This document shows positions 10,221-20,466 of a DNA stretch of 31,728 nucleotides, piece by piece (the first letter of the stretch is position 1; each line of letters opens with the position of its first letter). Under the pieces are notes generated by a model. The model worked only from the letters and a program-made list of their open reading frames with translations, did not search any database and was not told where the DNA came from. The stretch is from Amanita rubescens (taxonomy: Eukaryota; Basidiomycota; Agaricomycetes; Agaricales; Amanitaceae), in assembly GCA_015039365.1 (NCBI GenBank), contig WION01000575.1, positions 1-31,728 of the forward strand, read 5' to 3'. The translations under genes were made by a program, and so were the position numbers.

Positions 10221-10469
10221 TTTAAAGGCTACTTGAAAGGTAACAACTTGGAAAAAGCAATACTATAGGATAGAAATAGCCTATAGAAATTAATGTTTTG
10301 AACCACAAATCCCAGGTGTGAATAATAATACAATTCACTGGCACTTGACCCCAGACTGGCACCAGTAGGGGCTACTGTATCAGACAGGGTGGTACTGTCG
10401 ACAGTAGCCATACTGGCTAACTGGCAGCCTGGTGCCAGGCCAGCCAGCCCCAAAACTAAAATGCTGATG

Positions 10470-11321
10470 CAGTTAATACAATCGACTTAACATTCAGCAG
10501 AATATAGACGAAGTTTGAGCACTTGTAGCCTATCTTCATGCATGCAACGAGAGAGAAAACTGACTGGATTTTCTCTTGCTTCTACAGCACCGATTCCCGA
10601 AAGATGCATGATATTCTCCTAGCGAGTTGTGCCCAATTTGCTCATCGTGACCCATGGATCAACTCACAACAGGATCAAAGTACTAATACGTCATACCGCG
10701 AGAGGGATCGATACTTTGACGTGCTCGTTGTGAGCGAATGGTGCTGACTGCGTCCTTCTGGTCCGAAGAAGTTGGTGGAATATAAGCATGCCCAATTCTG
10801 AGTTCTTGTCGAACATGATGCTGCCTAGTCTCGACACAAATCCGGCAAGCGGATTACCTCACGTTTCCGTGCTCGATTAGGGAGCACGGACAATATCAAA
10901 TTATGGCCTGGCCTCAATTTACCCTAATTTACCGCCCAAGAACACAGCCAAATGACAGGCCGAGCCGAGGACAACGGATTCGATGCCCACTGTAATTGAG
11001 CGGGCAGACGCGCCCGCCGCCGAACGGAATCATACTACTGATTGCTGACGTTATTATATATCGCCATAGGGAGAAAACGGAACAGATGCACTCACCAGCG
11101 AACCCTCCCAAAGCGTGGCTCACCGTTCTTATGCTATTCACACGATATGCTTAGAGAAACCGGGACTACCTCTATAGCCTAAAATCTAGCTTGTAAGATT
11201 AACGGAGAAGACGGGAACACAACGTTCCAATTCAATTCAAAAATTGGCGCTATTACAACAAACGACCGAACATGGGATTGTCTCCCCTCATGACCGTTAT
11301 GATATGATCTGGGAAGAAGAT
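10470..11321. other. Gene-free stretch between the repeat island and CFA-like copy 2
   Basis: About 850 bases of ordinary base composition. The frame at 10538-10747 shows no motif and no splice structure. Nothing else is supported. Confidence 0.4.
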
Positions 11322-13054
11322 CTAGTGAGAAATTGTAATAGTAGGGGTCGACCTTACTTGCAAGAACTCCAGATCTGAAGAAATATTCACCCCACTGCAA
11401 GAAAAGTGATCTGCAAAGACGTCTAAATGGAGAGTCTAACCTAGTAGGAGGAGATTCAGGGCTCACATATCCATTTCCGCTTGAAGATTTCAATTTCTGC
11501 CTTGCCTTTATCACCGTGTTGCTCACCAACAATATCTGGATGATCCCTCTGTAAAACAGGTACAATTACTTTGTAAAAGTTATTAACAAATCGCTTGCGC
11601 CATTCTCGACACGTGCGACCATAATGTCCAATATTATTTGTCATTGAATCAATGGTTAGCTGACCTTGAGAGCCAGTCTGAAGACTCCGGATTAGAACTG
11701 ACAAGGGGGGTATGTAAAAGATTTCGGGATAGGCTAAAATTGGTTTTCTTAAAACAGTTCAAATGCGAAGCAACGACGATTTCTTACCCTATTACGCGAG
11801 TTCTTCAACAGAAAGCAAATTGTAACATATGATTACTCACCCATTTCTTTAGGAAACCGGAGCTGTATGAGCATTCTGTGGAACAAATTTGTTAAAAACA
11901 CAGATAAATGGATAACAACGCACTACTCTCTTCAGAGACCGTGGCAGCCACTACTACGCCGACGCCATTCGTCGGATTCATCGCCCAATGGACTTTAGCC
12001 CAAAATGTCTCGATAAGGTTTTTCTCTATATGCGGTATCAATTCAACGCAGGTCACTCGGTCAAAGGCGTGTTGCCAATCAGTGGGCATCTTAAGATAAT
12101 CCATATCATGGAATGTGACTCTATCGCTGACACCTGCAAGGGCTGCTTGTTCTCTTGCATGAGCCACCTGACTGACCGAAAGCGTTATTGCATCGATTTT
12201 CGTGTCTGGAATAGACTGCGCAATCATGATAGCTAGCGATCCCCATCCGCAACCTAGGTCAAGAACACGATGACCAGGGAGAATTCCGGCCTTGTCGATG
12301 ACGTATTTCATCTTTCGTACTTGGGCCTCATACAACACATCCACGTTTGGATCCTCTTTAGCCTCTTGACCTTCATCCAATGGATCGAAAATGGCGCACG
12401 AATAATTCATGTCCTTCGACATGTAGGCTGAACTCCGAGATTACATTTTATTCTTTGATTAAAAATCAATATAGACATACCTGAGAACATATCATTTGAG
12501 ATATCATAATGGGCTGCACCATCGGAAAGCGATGCGTCGACAGTGTCCAGGAATCGGTGGTATAAGAATCTCCGAGGAAGGTTGAACAGAGACCAAAAAC
12601 TCCGCTCAAGCTCAAGCAAAGTTTCGTTCCTAGAGAAGATCTACGGGAAAATATAGAAACCATAACTGTGACGATTTAGGAAAAAATCATTACCTCTAAC
12701 AATGGAACCAAGTCGTCGCATGCAACATCTCCAAACATGTACGACTCGGCGAAACCAAGGTCACCAGCGCCAGTACACATTCGCAACCAGAAGTTATCGT
12801 TCAGTACTCGAATTTCTGCTTTCAAGTCTTGCCTGTGTTCATCTTGCGCCAGAGGTGCTGGAAAAACGTAGACTTGCTTCGGTGTGGACAATGTCAATTC
12901 TCCGACTCTAATTCGCTGAAAAGCGCTAGCCCAGGCATGAGCACCTCATGTTCGAATGAGGAAAAAGTGACAATACGGACTTGAGCACTGTAGCCTCAGC
13001 TTGACCCGTGACGAATTTTCTGACTACCGCGCCACTTGGCCAGAATTTGTCCAT
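11322..13054 (-). CDS. CFA-synthase-like methyltransferase paralogue, copy 2, active site degraded
   Basis: Seven exons: 13054-12981, 12925-12694, 12640-12481, 12427-11927, 11875-11837, 11733-11467 and 11410-11322. They give 453 residues. Every intron sits at the same place and phase as in copy 1. Kept: GDLGFAESYMFGDVACDDL, HYDISNDMF, MNYSCAIF (Cys166), the SAM loop VLDLGCGWG (210-218) and HYGRTCREW. Lost: EMMEHVG becomes ELIPHIE, so the family's active-site Glu is Pro287; QVITMPEA becomes VAATVSEE; IFPGGFIPS becomes TYPEIFYIPP; and the C-terminal YCEIGF motif is replaced after the last intron. The N-terminus lacks the first 20 or so residues of copy 1, since a stop lies upstream of the only in-frame ATG. 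It may bind SAM but is unlikely to be a working cyclopropane synthase. A pseudogene early in decay is the alternative. Confidence 0.75.
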
Positions 13055-14565
13055 CGATGTAGATATGAAGAATAGGTGTTCGCCAGGGGAAAATTGCGGG
13101 GTGGGGTAGTGACTTCAGGTAATTTCATATTTAAGTATATCGTGCGAGGCGTGCGGGTCGAGATCTCAAGGATGCATTGCCATTCCTGCCTCATGCCCAT
13201 TGCTACTTCCCTGCTACGTAAATTACCCCAGGGGATTATGAGGGTATTGGCCCCGAGTCTTTTCATGGATCGCAACATTCCTTCCCGTGGGATGTCGCTC
13301 GTTCTGGGTTTTTTTCCTTTCCAAAGTACTAAGTACTTTCTTTGGAAGTTCTGCTAAAGGGACTGAAAAAAGAACCCAGCGCTTTGCTTCGCAAGTATGA
13401 TGTATGCAGCGTGCAGAAGGCGTTCCGAGAACCCCGCGATTTCGCTTCCTCTACCGGTGCTATCACTTACCGGTGCTGTCACTGTCTCGAACGTCATGAC
13501 GTAGATCGGCGAACAGCTAAGCGAGTGAGACAAATTTGAAGATCTGTTGCCATTACGTGCTCGCTGCTGCAAAGCTGGGGGTACCCTGTCCTGGATGTTG
13601 TCTTCCAATTCAACGTAGTTTGAAGCTAGGGCCTCGACTTGGATATACAGAACAAGGACGACGGCGGGCTTATTGCGGGCTTGCACCCTGTAAAAACGCT
13701 GCCGGAGCTTTTATTCTATAATTGATCGCCCTGCGCTCTTTTACAAAATTGCAATGCGAGCCTTGCATATTTGACCCATTCTTGCGGCTGTGGAGGCTTG
13801 CAATCCCTTGATCTGTATTTTGCATCACAATGCATCGAAAGTGTCGAGGCCCATGTACTCACGGCGAGCTGGAATTCGGTTTGGCTGTCTAAATATGATG
13901 TTGGTAAGGGAACCTACTTAGAAGTTACGAGTGGTAGATATTCAGGCAGGGGATACTAACCCAAGCCAGACTTCTTTTAACTGATACAGCTTATCAAAGT
14001 GGTTCGTAACGTCTACTGGAGGCCCGACCTCGATCTTGACAATTTTCGCGCCAATCATCCAGTCACGAAACAGAGAGGGTGACTTTGCAACCCTTTTGCA
14101 AAACAATGAAACCCATCGAAATCGCTGAGCAGACAACTCATGACGCACCACTGGGGTAGTCGGAGACTAAGGAATCATGGGGTCATTGATCGGAAAAGGT
14201 TCAAAGGAGATAAACGTTGCCTTGGGGACCCTGAATTTATCATCATCATGCATGCCTGGCACGGCGTTTGCCGGTTGGCTCGGCGAATAATTTCACTACG
14301 GCCTCGGAATGTAAGTTGGAATGATGACCTCGTTCGGACGGCGGTTGGTATCTGCGTGCCCATGAAGCCATACATTGCTTATCTCACAAACCTAATCATT
14401 CGCGCACGGCAGCGCCTCATAACGTAAACCTAGCCTAGGGTTAGCTGGCATAGTTGGTTCGAAAACAGTCAGGAACAGTCGTAGGTCCGTGCACATAGAT
14501 TGATAGCTCGACTCATTAACGTTAACCGAGGTCCGCCGCGATTCCTACACCCACAACCATCTACC
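13055..14565. other. 1.5 kb without a supported gene
   Basis: Holds a 17-base palindrome AAAGTACT-A-AGTACTTT at 13323-13339 and a short tandem repeat of ACCGGTGCTRTCACT at about 13453-13486. The minus-strand frame at 14151-13942 has protein-like composition (for example GPPVDVTNHFDKLYQL) but no family I recognise and no exon context. It could be a fragment of a lost gene. Confidence 0.35.
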
Positions 14566-16151
14566 ATGAAGGTTTTGACCACCCCAGAACCACCCGTTGA
14601 GGAACTTGCCGGATCCTGGACGTGCATGGTCTGCAACAGGAAGATGGACAAAAAATCCAAGCGTGGGCACCTCACGGGCAAACCCCATTCAAGGGAGGCT
14701 GCGAAACTTGCCCAATTTATTTCATCACTGGGTCCAAGGACGGGAGGTGGTTTCGGTCCTCCCCAGGCACCTCGTTTGCCGTGAGTTGTCTATGAGCGTC
14801 TTGATATCATCCGTGTGATATATATTTGGACTTCTTAGCTCGACTTCAAGCAACAAATTTCTGTTCGTGAATATCAATAACACGACCAAACCTGACCCTC
14901 GCGACGGCGAAAGACTAGCTATCAAAGACTATGGCCCATCATGGCAGGAAGCCAAGAGGCTTTACTTGTTGGATTCAGAACACAATCGCCAGACGATGCC
15001 TTTGCCTCTCCTTGATGGAGAATCTGACATCAAGGGATGTCGTGCCATTGTCACTGGTGCCAACACCGGTAAGCGGGTCTAGTGCCGTTATCATCGCCGC
15101 TTATTGATCATTGGTCCCAAAGGCATAGGCTATGAGGTCGCAAAAGGCCTACTTCTCCGCGGAATCGGCACCGTGATCCTCGCGTGCAAGAACGAATCAA
15201 AGGGCCTTGCTGCGGCGGAGGCGTTGCGCAAGGAGACTGGGCGGGAGTGGGGGGCAGTTGAGTTCCGTCACCTAGACCTCTCGTGGTTCGGATCCGTGCG
15301 TGCGTTCGCAAAGCAGTACATCGATGACAAGATACCACTTCATGTGCTTGTACACAATGCTGGTGTGCACGGCATCGGCGCGTGTCAGGCGTTTACGGCG
15401 GATAGCTTGGATTTGATGTGAGTGTTGATTATACTTTGCGATGGACTCTCACCGGTAAGGCTGACCAACCTCATTAAGTATGCAGGTCAATCATGTCGCC
15501 CCTCTGCTGCTCACCCTTCTCCTTCTGCCAGCAATGTTCGGAGCCGTTTGGCGCTTTTTACCTCCAAAGGCAGCACGCGTGATCTGGGTAACAAGTGACG
15601 AAGCGGAGCTCGTGCCGTTCCCTGAGGCTGTTCTCCCCCGTCCCGTCACGGCACTGTGCCACAAGAAGAGGCTCTTCTCACTTAAGGATAAGCTCACACA
15701 GTACGCCACTGCAAAGCTGCTCAACATCATGTGTGCACGGGAGCTTCTGGAACGCCTCTTCCTACAACGCATTGAATTGAAAGGTAGCGTACGTGTTGCT
15801 GCCGCACATCCGGGCCGCGTGGAGACAAGTCTTGGGAAGACGGATTCATGGCTGGGCAACATTTTTCGGTCTGAGGCTGCAAGTTTCGGGGATTGGGATG
15901 ACATTGTCCTCCGCACCCCAGAGGAGGGTGCGAAAACGGTGTTGCTTGTGGCATCGTATGAGGGGCGAAAAATTTGGGGACAGAAGGGGTATAGCAAGGA
16001 CATACAATCGATGCCGGTTTTTGAGAACATGGAGATCATGCGGGCATATCCTCAATTAGCCCAATCCAGGGATTTGAGGAAGAAGGTTTGGACGGACACG
16101 GTACGGTTAATGAAATTGAAGGAAGGTGAGGTGCATGAAAGATATTTGTAG
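14566..16151 (+). CDS. Short-chain dehydrogenase/reductase with N-terminal U1-type zinc finger and WW-like half motif
   Basis: Four exons: 14566-14780, 14839-15068, 15123-15417 and 15479-16151. They give 470 residues with all phases consistent. Exon 1 encodes WTCMVCNRKM..GHLTGKPH, a C2H2/U1-type zinc finger (Cys20, Cys23, His35, His41). Exon 2 continues with FLFVNINNTTKPDPR, resembling the second half of a WW domain without its tryptophans, then a linker. The SDR domain follows: TGANTGIG (144-151, NAD(P) site), HNAGVHG (226-232), QVNH (249-252), the catalytic set Ser286, Tyr322, Lys326 (YATAK), and HPGRVET. The closest remembered relatives are the WWOX/retinol-dehydrogenase-like SDRs; the substrate is unknown. 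The SDR part has no ATG of its own before the Rossmann fold, and the exon 1 to 2 splice (GTGAGT..TTAG) is in phase, which supports one fused gene. Alternatively exon 1 is a separate small gene ending at 14784. Confidence 0.75.
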
Positions 16152-17258
16152 GCGGTATTGGATTTTGTATTATGTAATTTACATGCGATGACGGCGACGA
16201 TAACGACATTTAGGCGGCAATAAAGGAATGTTGAGGTGGATATGGGTACCTGAGGTTGAGGCTGTGGTTCCGGTTGCGGTTAGGGTGACAGAGAGTCGTA
16301 ACTTTTAGACGGAGCAGTCGGAGAGTCGTTTTCGGGGTATGTGGCGCGATTTGGGCTAGACATGGCGGGGATCATCTTCGATCTTCTTTTCCAGTTCCAT
16401 TCGCCCTTCCGACGTTCTTATTCATCGACGTAGGTATTTAATCCATAGCGAATCCATAGCGACGATGCGAGACCTTGCGGACCTAGGTTGGGGGACCACA
16501 TCGGCCAGAAACTGTCCAGCGACGAGTTCTGGATGAGTTACTATTGCTATAAATGGATGGATAGAAAGTACCTGAATATCATCCAAACATCGTAGGATTC
16601 ATTTCTCGTATACTTAAGGGAGACTGCTCAAAAAGAGATGAGAGCAGGTGGCGTGACGGTGCATTGTCATGTTCGAGGGTGTCGGCGGGGGAAGGATCAT
16701 AGGCAACCCCGGTGGCGGTTCTAACAGAGAAAGGTCAGTGTGGTTGGGATTAGGACAGATCCGTGTGGTGGAAGGGATACGAAACCAGGCATTGGCATCT
16801 GAGTTGTGTTTTGAGGCCCCATCGCTCCGGGAGACGTGGTGTGATGCTCGAGTCGGGATATGCCGTTGGAGAATATGATGGGCATGGTCCGAGGCTGGGA
16901 TTATATAGCCTCATATATAGCTCTGGGCCTTGTTCCTGATGCCGGAGGCCGCGCTTCGCGATAAATCAAGCTATACAGTAATGGTTTTGCATGGAGATGA
17001 AGATGTTCGGATGAGTGGATACCGTAGTGTGACACACAAGGGCACGTACTTTGCATAGCGTAGCTGTATTTTACATCACAATGCGTCTGAATTCGCTTCT
17101 CGGGAGGCAGACCTTTGTGCCATCGAATAAGCATTGTAATTGATATTGATGCATGATTACAATCTATAAAGGTGTTTAAGGTGTGTATCAAATATATATA
17201 ACTTCGTGGTAACGTGCTTAGTGCTGGATATCATTCCGAAAAATCATCTGGGTCTTTT
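16152..17258. other. 1.1 kb without a supported gene
   Basis: This should hold the 3' ends of the dehydrogenase and of the converging transporter gene. An 11-base tandem repeat (AATCCATAGCG twice) lies at about 16440-16461. The frame at 16669-16878 is Gly/Arg-rich with no motif. Nothing else is supported. Confidence 0.4.
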
Positions 17259-19136
17259 TTATACTTCGTGGACCGTCTCATCATCATTTGGTGATCTGGC
17301 CTTTTGTTCGTCACCCTCACATTGCGCCGCTGATCGTTTGGCGTCCTTCTCAGTGCCCTGCTCAATGTCAATTTGTTCCACCTCTCGCTCCTTTTTCCTC
17401 GCGTCTACGACACTTTTATTAGGTTCTGCACCACCTTCCCATCCAAACCACGTATATCGTTCGCAATGAGGACCGCGAACGAGTAGAAAGACTAGTTGGG
17501 TGGCATACCACGCGAGTGATAGACCGGCAGCGGCGCGCCACCCGTGCTGTACGAAGACCTTGGTACCTACGGCAGTACCCATCACTAGCCCTATGAATGT
17601 CTGCAAGCCCATTAGTCGACCTCGCATGCATGAGCTGGACAACTCACTGAAATAATGAGGACTGCGTTTAGACGAGAACGAGCCGAGGACGATATGCTAG
17701 TGATTGGGTTAGGAAGCCGTGTAGAATGCGAAAAAAAGTACGTTGCGTTACCTTAGCGCAGATGTTGTAACTGAAACTTGTATTGTTTGTCTGAACACAT
17801 CAGTACCGATGGTGACTACGATGACGGCCCCGACATTAATGCCTCCAGCTCCCACTTGAATAGCTTGGAACAAGATGCAGCAGACGGTACTGACGGGAGT
17901 AAACGATGTGCAGTTTGAAAGATGGATATAAACTTACGCGATCAGTGTACCATACCATGGCACTAATCGATCGATAGCCCGGCCCGCAACAGGAGCCAAT
18001 GCTACGCCCACCATGCCAAGCAACCCGAACAAGCCAATGACAAGCCTACAACAAGACGTCATCAGAATTGAAAGGATAAAAAAGAGAAGTAAAGCTGACG
18101 TAGAATAGTTGTAGGGCGGTTCAGATAGTAGGAAAGTCAGCGTAACCCAGAAGCTGGAGAAACATGCACTGGAGACCATGTTGATCAAGCATGCCTGGAT
18201 GAGGATCGGCTCCGTAACGGCATATTTCGCCAGGGAGAGCAGCACGTTCCAGTATGTCAGATTTTTGTTCTTCCTTGGATAGTCAGGGATGACGGAGTAG
18301 CATCCCACCAGTAATAGAGATTGTAACCCTATTGCCGTGTAGTAGACAACGCGCCACGATGCGAATTCGGCAATAACTCCCGACAGAACCCGTGCGATAA
18401 GGATTCCAAACAAAAGTCCGGATAAAACGATAGAAAGCGCGGAAGCTCGGCGTTCTGGGGGCGCGAGGTCTGCCGCAAGAGGAAGCACAATTTGCGGGGT
18501 CACGCTAAATACGCCAACTAGGAATGAAAGGGCTCCGAAAACGGCGAAGGACGACGTCACCGCGAGGCCAATGGTTAGTGCCGCGGAAAGTATATTTAGG
18601 AGCAGTATGATTTGACGTCGGCGAACCAGGTCTCCGAGCGGAGTTATGAAGAGAAGGCCTATGGCATATCTAAAGTGCGTCGTGAGCTATATTGATTATA
18701 GAAGTATAATAATAGGCTAACCCCGCTTGGACGAGAGTTGGTACCCTGTCAAAAGATGAAAAGGGTACATTGCAGTCACGAAGGCATACGTACCTTGAGA
18801 CTTCGCTGTATGTTACACCGAACGACTTTGCAAGTTCAACTAGAAGCTAGTGTCACCAAGGGCATCACTTGAACAAAGTCAACGGAGGACTTGCCTAATA
18901 TTGGTTGACAGTAGTAAAGGTTGGCAGCCGCTGTGTACAACTTAGGGAGTATCTCCACGGTTAATGAAATACCACTTACTGAACGTGCTTGCGACACCAA
19001 AGAAGACATTGAGGAAAAGTCCAAAGTGAAAAGGCTGGCCGGGCTGATGGCGCAGTCGTTTGGGAATGGGCAAGAATCCGAAATCCTTGTCGAATGACTC
19101 GATTTCTTGTTCGTTATCGTCCAGTTCCTTGGCCAT
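17259..19136 (-). CDS. Major facilitator superfamily transporter (DHA1/drug-efflux-like)
   Basis: Nine exons: 19136-18980, 18930-18895, 18839-18794, 18745-18722, 18669-18100, 18045-17938, 17889-17752, 17696-17648 and 17600-17259. They give 489 residues. The N-terminus is acidic and cytosolic. Helix 1 leads into TAANLYYCQPILVELAKSFG, the signature of this MFS group. Next come YAIGLLFITPLGDLVRRRQ (loop 2-3 motif A), PLAADLAPPERRASALSIVLSG, the second half with LVIGLFGLLGMVGVALAPVAGRAIDR, DVFRQ, and SARSRLNAVLIIS. A charged 60-residue tail ends it. About 12 membrane helices are expected. It acts as a proton-coupled importer or exporter in the plasma membrane; the substrate cannot be read from sequence. 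The second intron (18894-18840) starts with GC rather than GT. The gene is divergent from the one at 19461. Confidence 0.88.
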
Positions 19137-19460
19137 TGGCGTCTACACCTTGCCCTCTCCCTACAATTTTCCATACTTATATGTCACTTGAGGGTGATCC
19201 GAGTCATGAATAACGTTAACGGCAGGCGCGGCAGTCGGCTGGAGGCTTGACCGCGGCTCCGGAAGCTTCGCATGAAATGCAACAGCTCCTTAAGCTTTTT
19301 ATAATTCGCTCCTCCGAGCCGATACCCGCCTGGCAATGATGTATGCCTCTCGCACCTCAGGCTTTTGGTTGGTTGAGCCAAGGGTCGGCCAATACATAAC
19401 AACCGAGCATAAGAGGCAAATAATGAGAGTGACGTCAGACGATTTGAAGCATTACTCCCG
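19137..19460. promoter_or_regulatory. Divergent promoter between the transporter and the Ser/Pro-rich gene
   Basis: A 324-base gap between two head-to-head starts. A TATA-like TTTTTATAATTCG lies at about 19297-19309. I cannot assign a regulator. Confidence 0.35.
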
Positions 19461-20021
19461 ATGATGACCTCGAACAACATCCTCGAAACGCATAACCCAC
19501 CGCTCATCACACATTCTGCCCCAGTGCAGGTCCAAGAGAAACCAGAACAGGCGCACTTGACCGTCAGCGAACCCGCCCCCGAGTCATCTTCATCCTATAC
19601 CCCGCCTTCGCCCGAACAAATAATCGTGGTACCTCAAACCATGGACGAGCGGCCTATCTTTTCTCGCCATAGCCTGTCCAACCAAGTCATTTTTCCCGCT
19701 CGAAAGCCATCACTTCGGAACGCTTCCGCCGCACCCGAACAACAATACTCTACCATTTTCGAAAGCTTGTATTCAATTTTCAACAACGCCTATACTGCTT
19801 GGACTGGGACGAATGAAGAGTCAAAATCACCACAGGTCTCGTCTCCGAGGTCTTCTACTAGTTACTCTGGTATCAACCCCTCGAACGCCAAATCGGAGCC
19901 GATTACTATTACTCGCGAACGGGATAGATTCGAGGCTTGGCCCTTTATAGGTACCGCAAGCCAATATGACGTTGATAATTACGCATCGGAGGATCAAGAT
20001 GAATCTTTTGAAACGGCATAA
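19461..20021 (+). CDS. Unrecognised Ser/Pro-rich protein
   Basis: One open exon, 186 residues, starting MMTSNNILETHNPP. I do not recognise a family. Composition is rich in Ser, Pro, Glu and Thr, with a disordered N-terminal half (residues 1-90). A more ordered patch, YSTIFESLYSIFNNAYTAW (about residues 95-113), is rich in aromatic residues, and the tail is acidic. There is no signal peptide or membrane helix. Codon-like regularity and the divergent arrangement with the transporter support a real gene. The frame beyond the stop (20091-20246, another phase) also looks protein-like, so the true C-terminus may be different or spliced. Confidence 0.5.
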   Translation: MMTSNNILETHNPPLITHSAPVQVQEKPEQAHLTVSEPAPESSSSYTPPSPEQIIVVPQTMDERPIFSRHSLSNQVIFPARKPSLRNASAAPEQQYSTIFESLYSIFNNAYTAWTGTNEESKSPQVSSPRSSTSYSGINPSNAKSEPITITRERDRFEAWPFIGTASQYDVDNYASEDQDESFETA

Positions 20022-20466
20022 ACTTTCACCACCGGTTCCAGGCTCAAGTTTCAGAGATCTCGGTTAACGGACACACTCAAGGACCGATAAAACCATTTTT
20101 ACTATGGAACTATTTTCGAATATGAATCAACGTTGTCCTACATCGAGCTGGCTCGGGCGTTCATCAAATCTTCTACGAGAAATCCGACCCCTACTTCTGG
20201 CGATACCCGATCTCAGCGATTTTCATCTCCACGCGTTACCCGGTAGCGTTCAATTCATCAAGCCCGGCTAGACGCGGATAATCACCAGGCATCATCGTTA
20301 CTCTACATCAGTCAAATACTGCTTGCGTTGGTATAATACATGTATATATATGGGCTGCCACAAAATTAATCTACAATAGACATTAAAGTAAAACCTTGGT
20401 GCTTGACCGAAAGTGAAGTTTGAGAAACTAGTGTTGTGATGTTTTATGCAGCAATTATTTAATAAA
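20022..20466. other. Intergenic region between converging genes
   Basis: Probably the 3' untranslated regions of the Ser/Pro-rich gene and SCC2. A frame ending TAG at about 20246 encodes a Ser/Thr/Arg-rich stretch but is preceded by a stop at 20088 with no usable acceptor between. I leave it unassigned. Confidence 0.35.

Larger units (their letters stand above)
8505..10469. mobile_element. Repeat island, probable non-autonomous transposable element(s)
   Basis: An AT-rich island with no credible gene, set off from its surroundings by dense CTGGC/GCCAG words. Its outer limits are suggested by an imperfect inverted pair: CATCAGCAATTCAGTCT at 8505 against the complement of the sequence ending TGCTGATG at 10469. 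The match is 14 of 17 at the ends, and GGGCTGG-type words follow in both. An inner inverted pair lies at 8525-8560 and 9221-9257, and a third GCCAG-rich block at 10411-10450, so the island may be composite. I found no transposase, reverse transcriptase or clear target-site duplication. A TTAA stands near both limits but is common in such sequence. Class unresolved. Confidence 0.45.

Noticed and set aside
10538..10747. Frame of 69 codons upstream of CFA-like copy 2
   Set aside because: No recognisable domain and no splice continuation.
13942..14151. Minus-strand frame with protein-like stretch GPPVDVTNHFDKLYQL
   Set aside because: No family recognised, no flanking exons with consistent splice sites, and no homologous segment elsewhere in the window. 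It may be a relic.
14440..14475. GGTTCGAAAAC, resembling a tRNA B box
   Set aside because: No A box at the right distance and no acceptor stem or anticodon arm.
14781..14880. A complete WW domain in the dehydrogenase
   Set aside because: Only the second half is recognisable. The first tryptophan segment is missing between LP at the end of exon 1 and the FLFV strand, so I call it WW-like only.
16669..16878. Gly/Arg-rich frame of 69 codons
   Set aside because: No motif, no splice partners, and composition follows local G-rich repeats.
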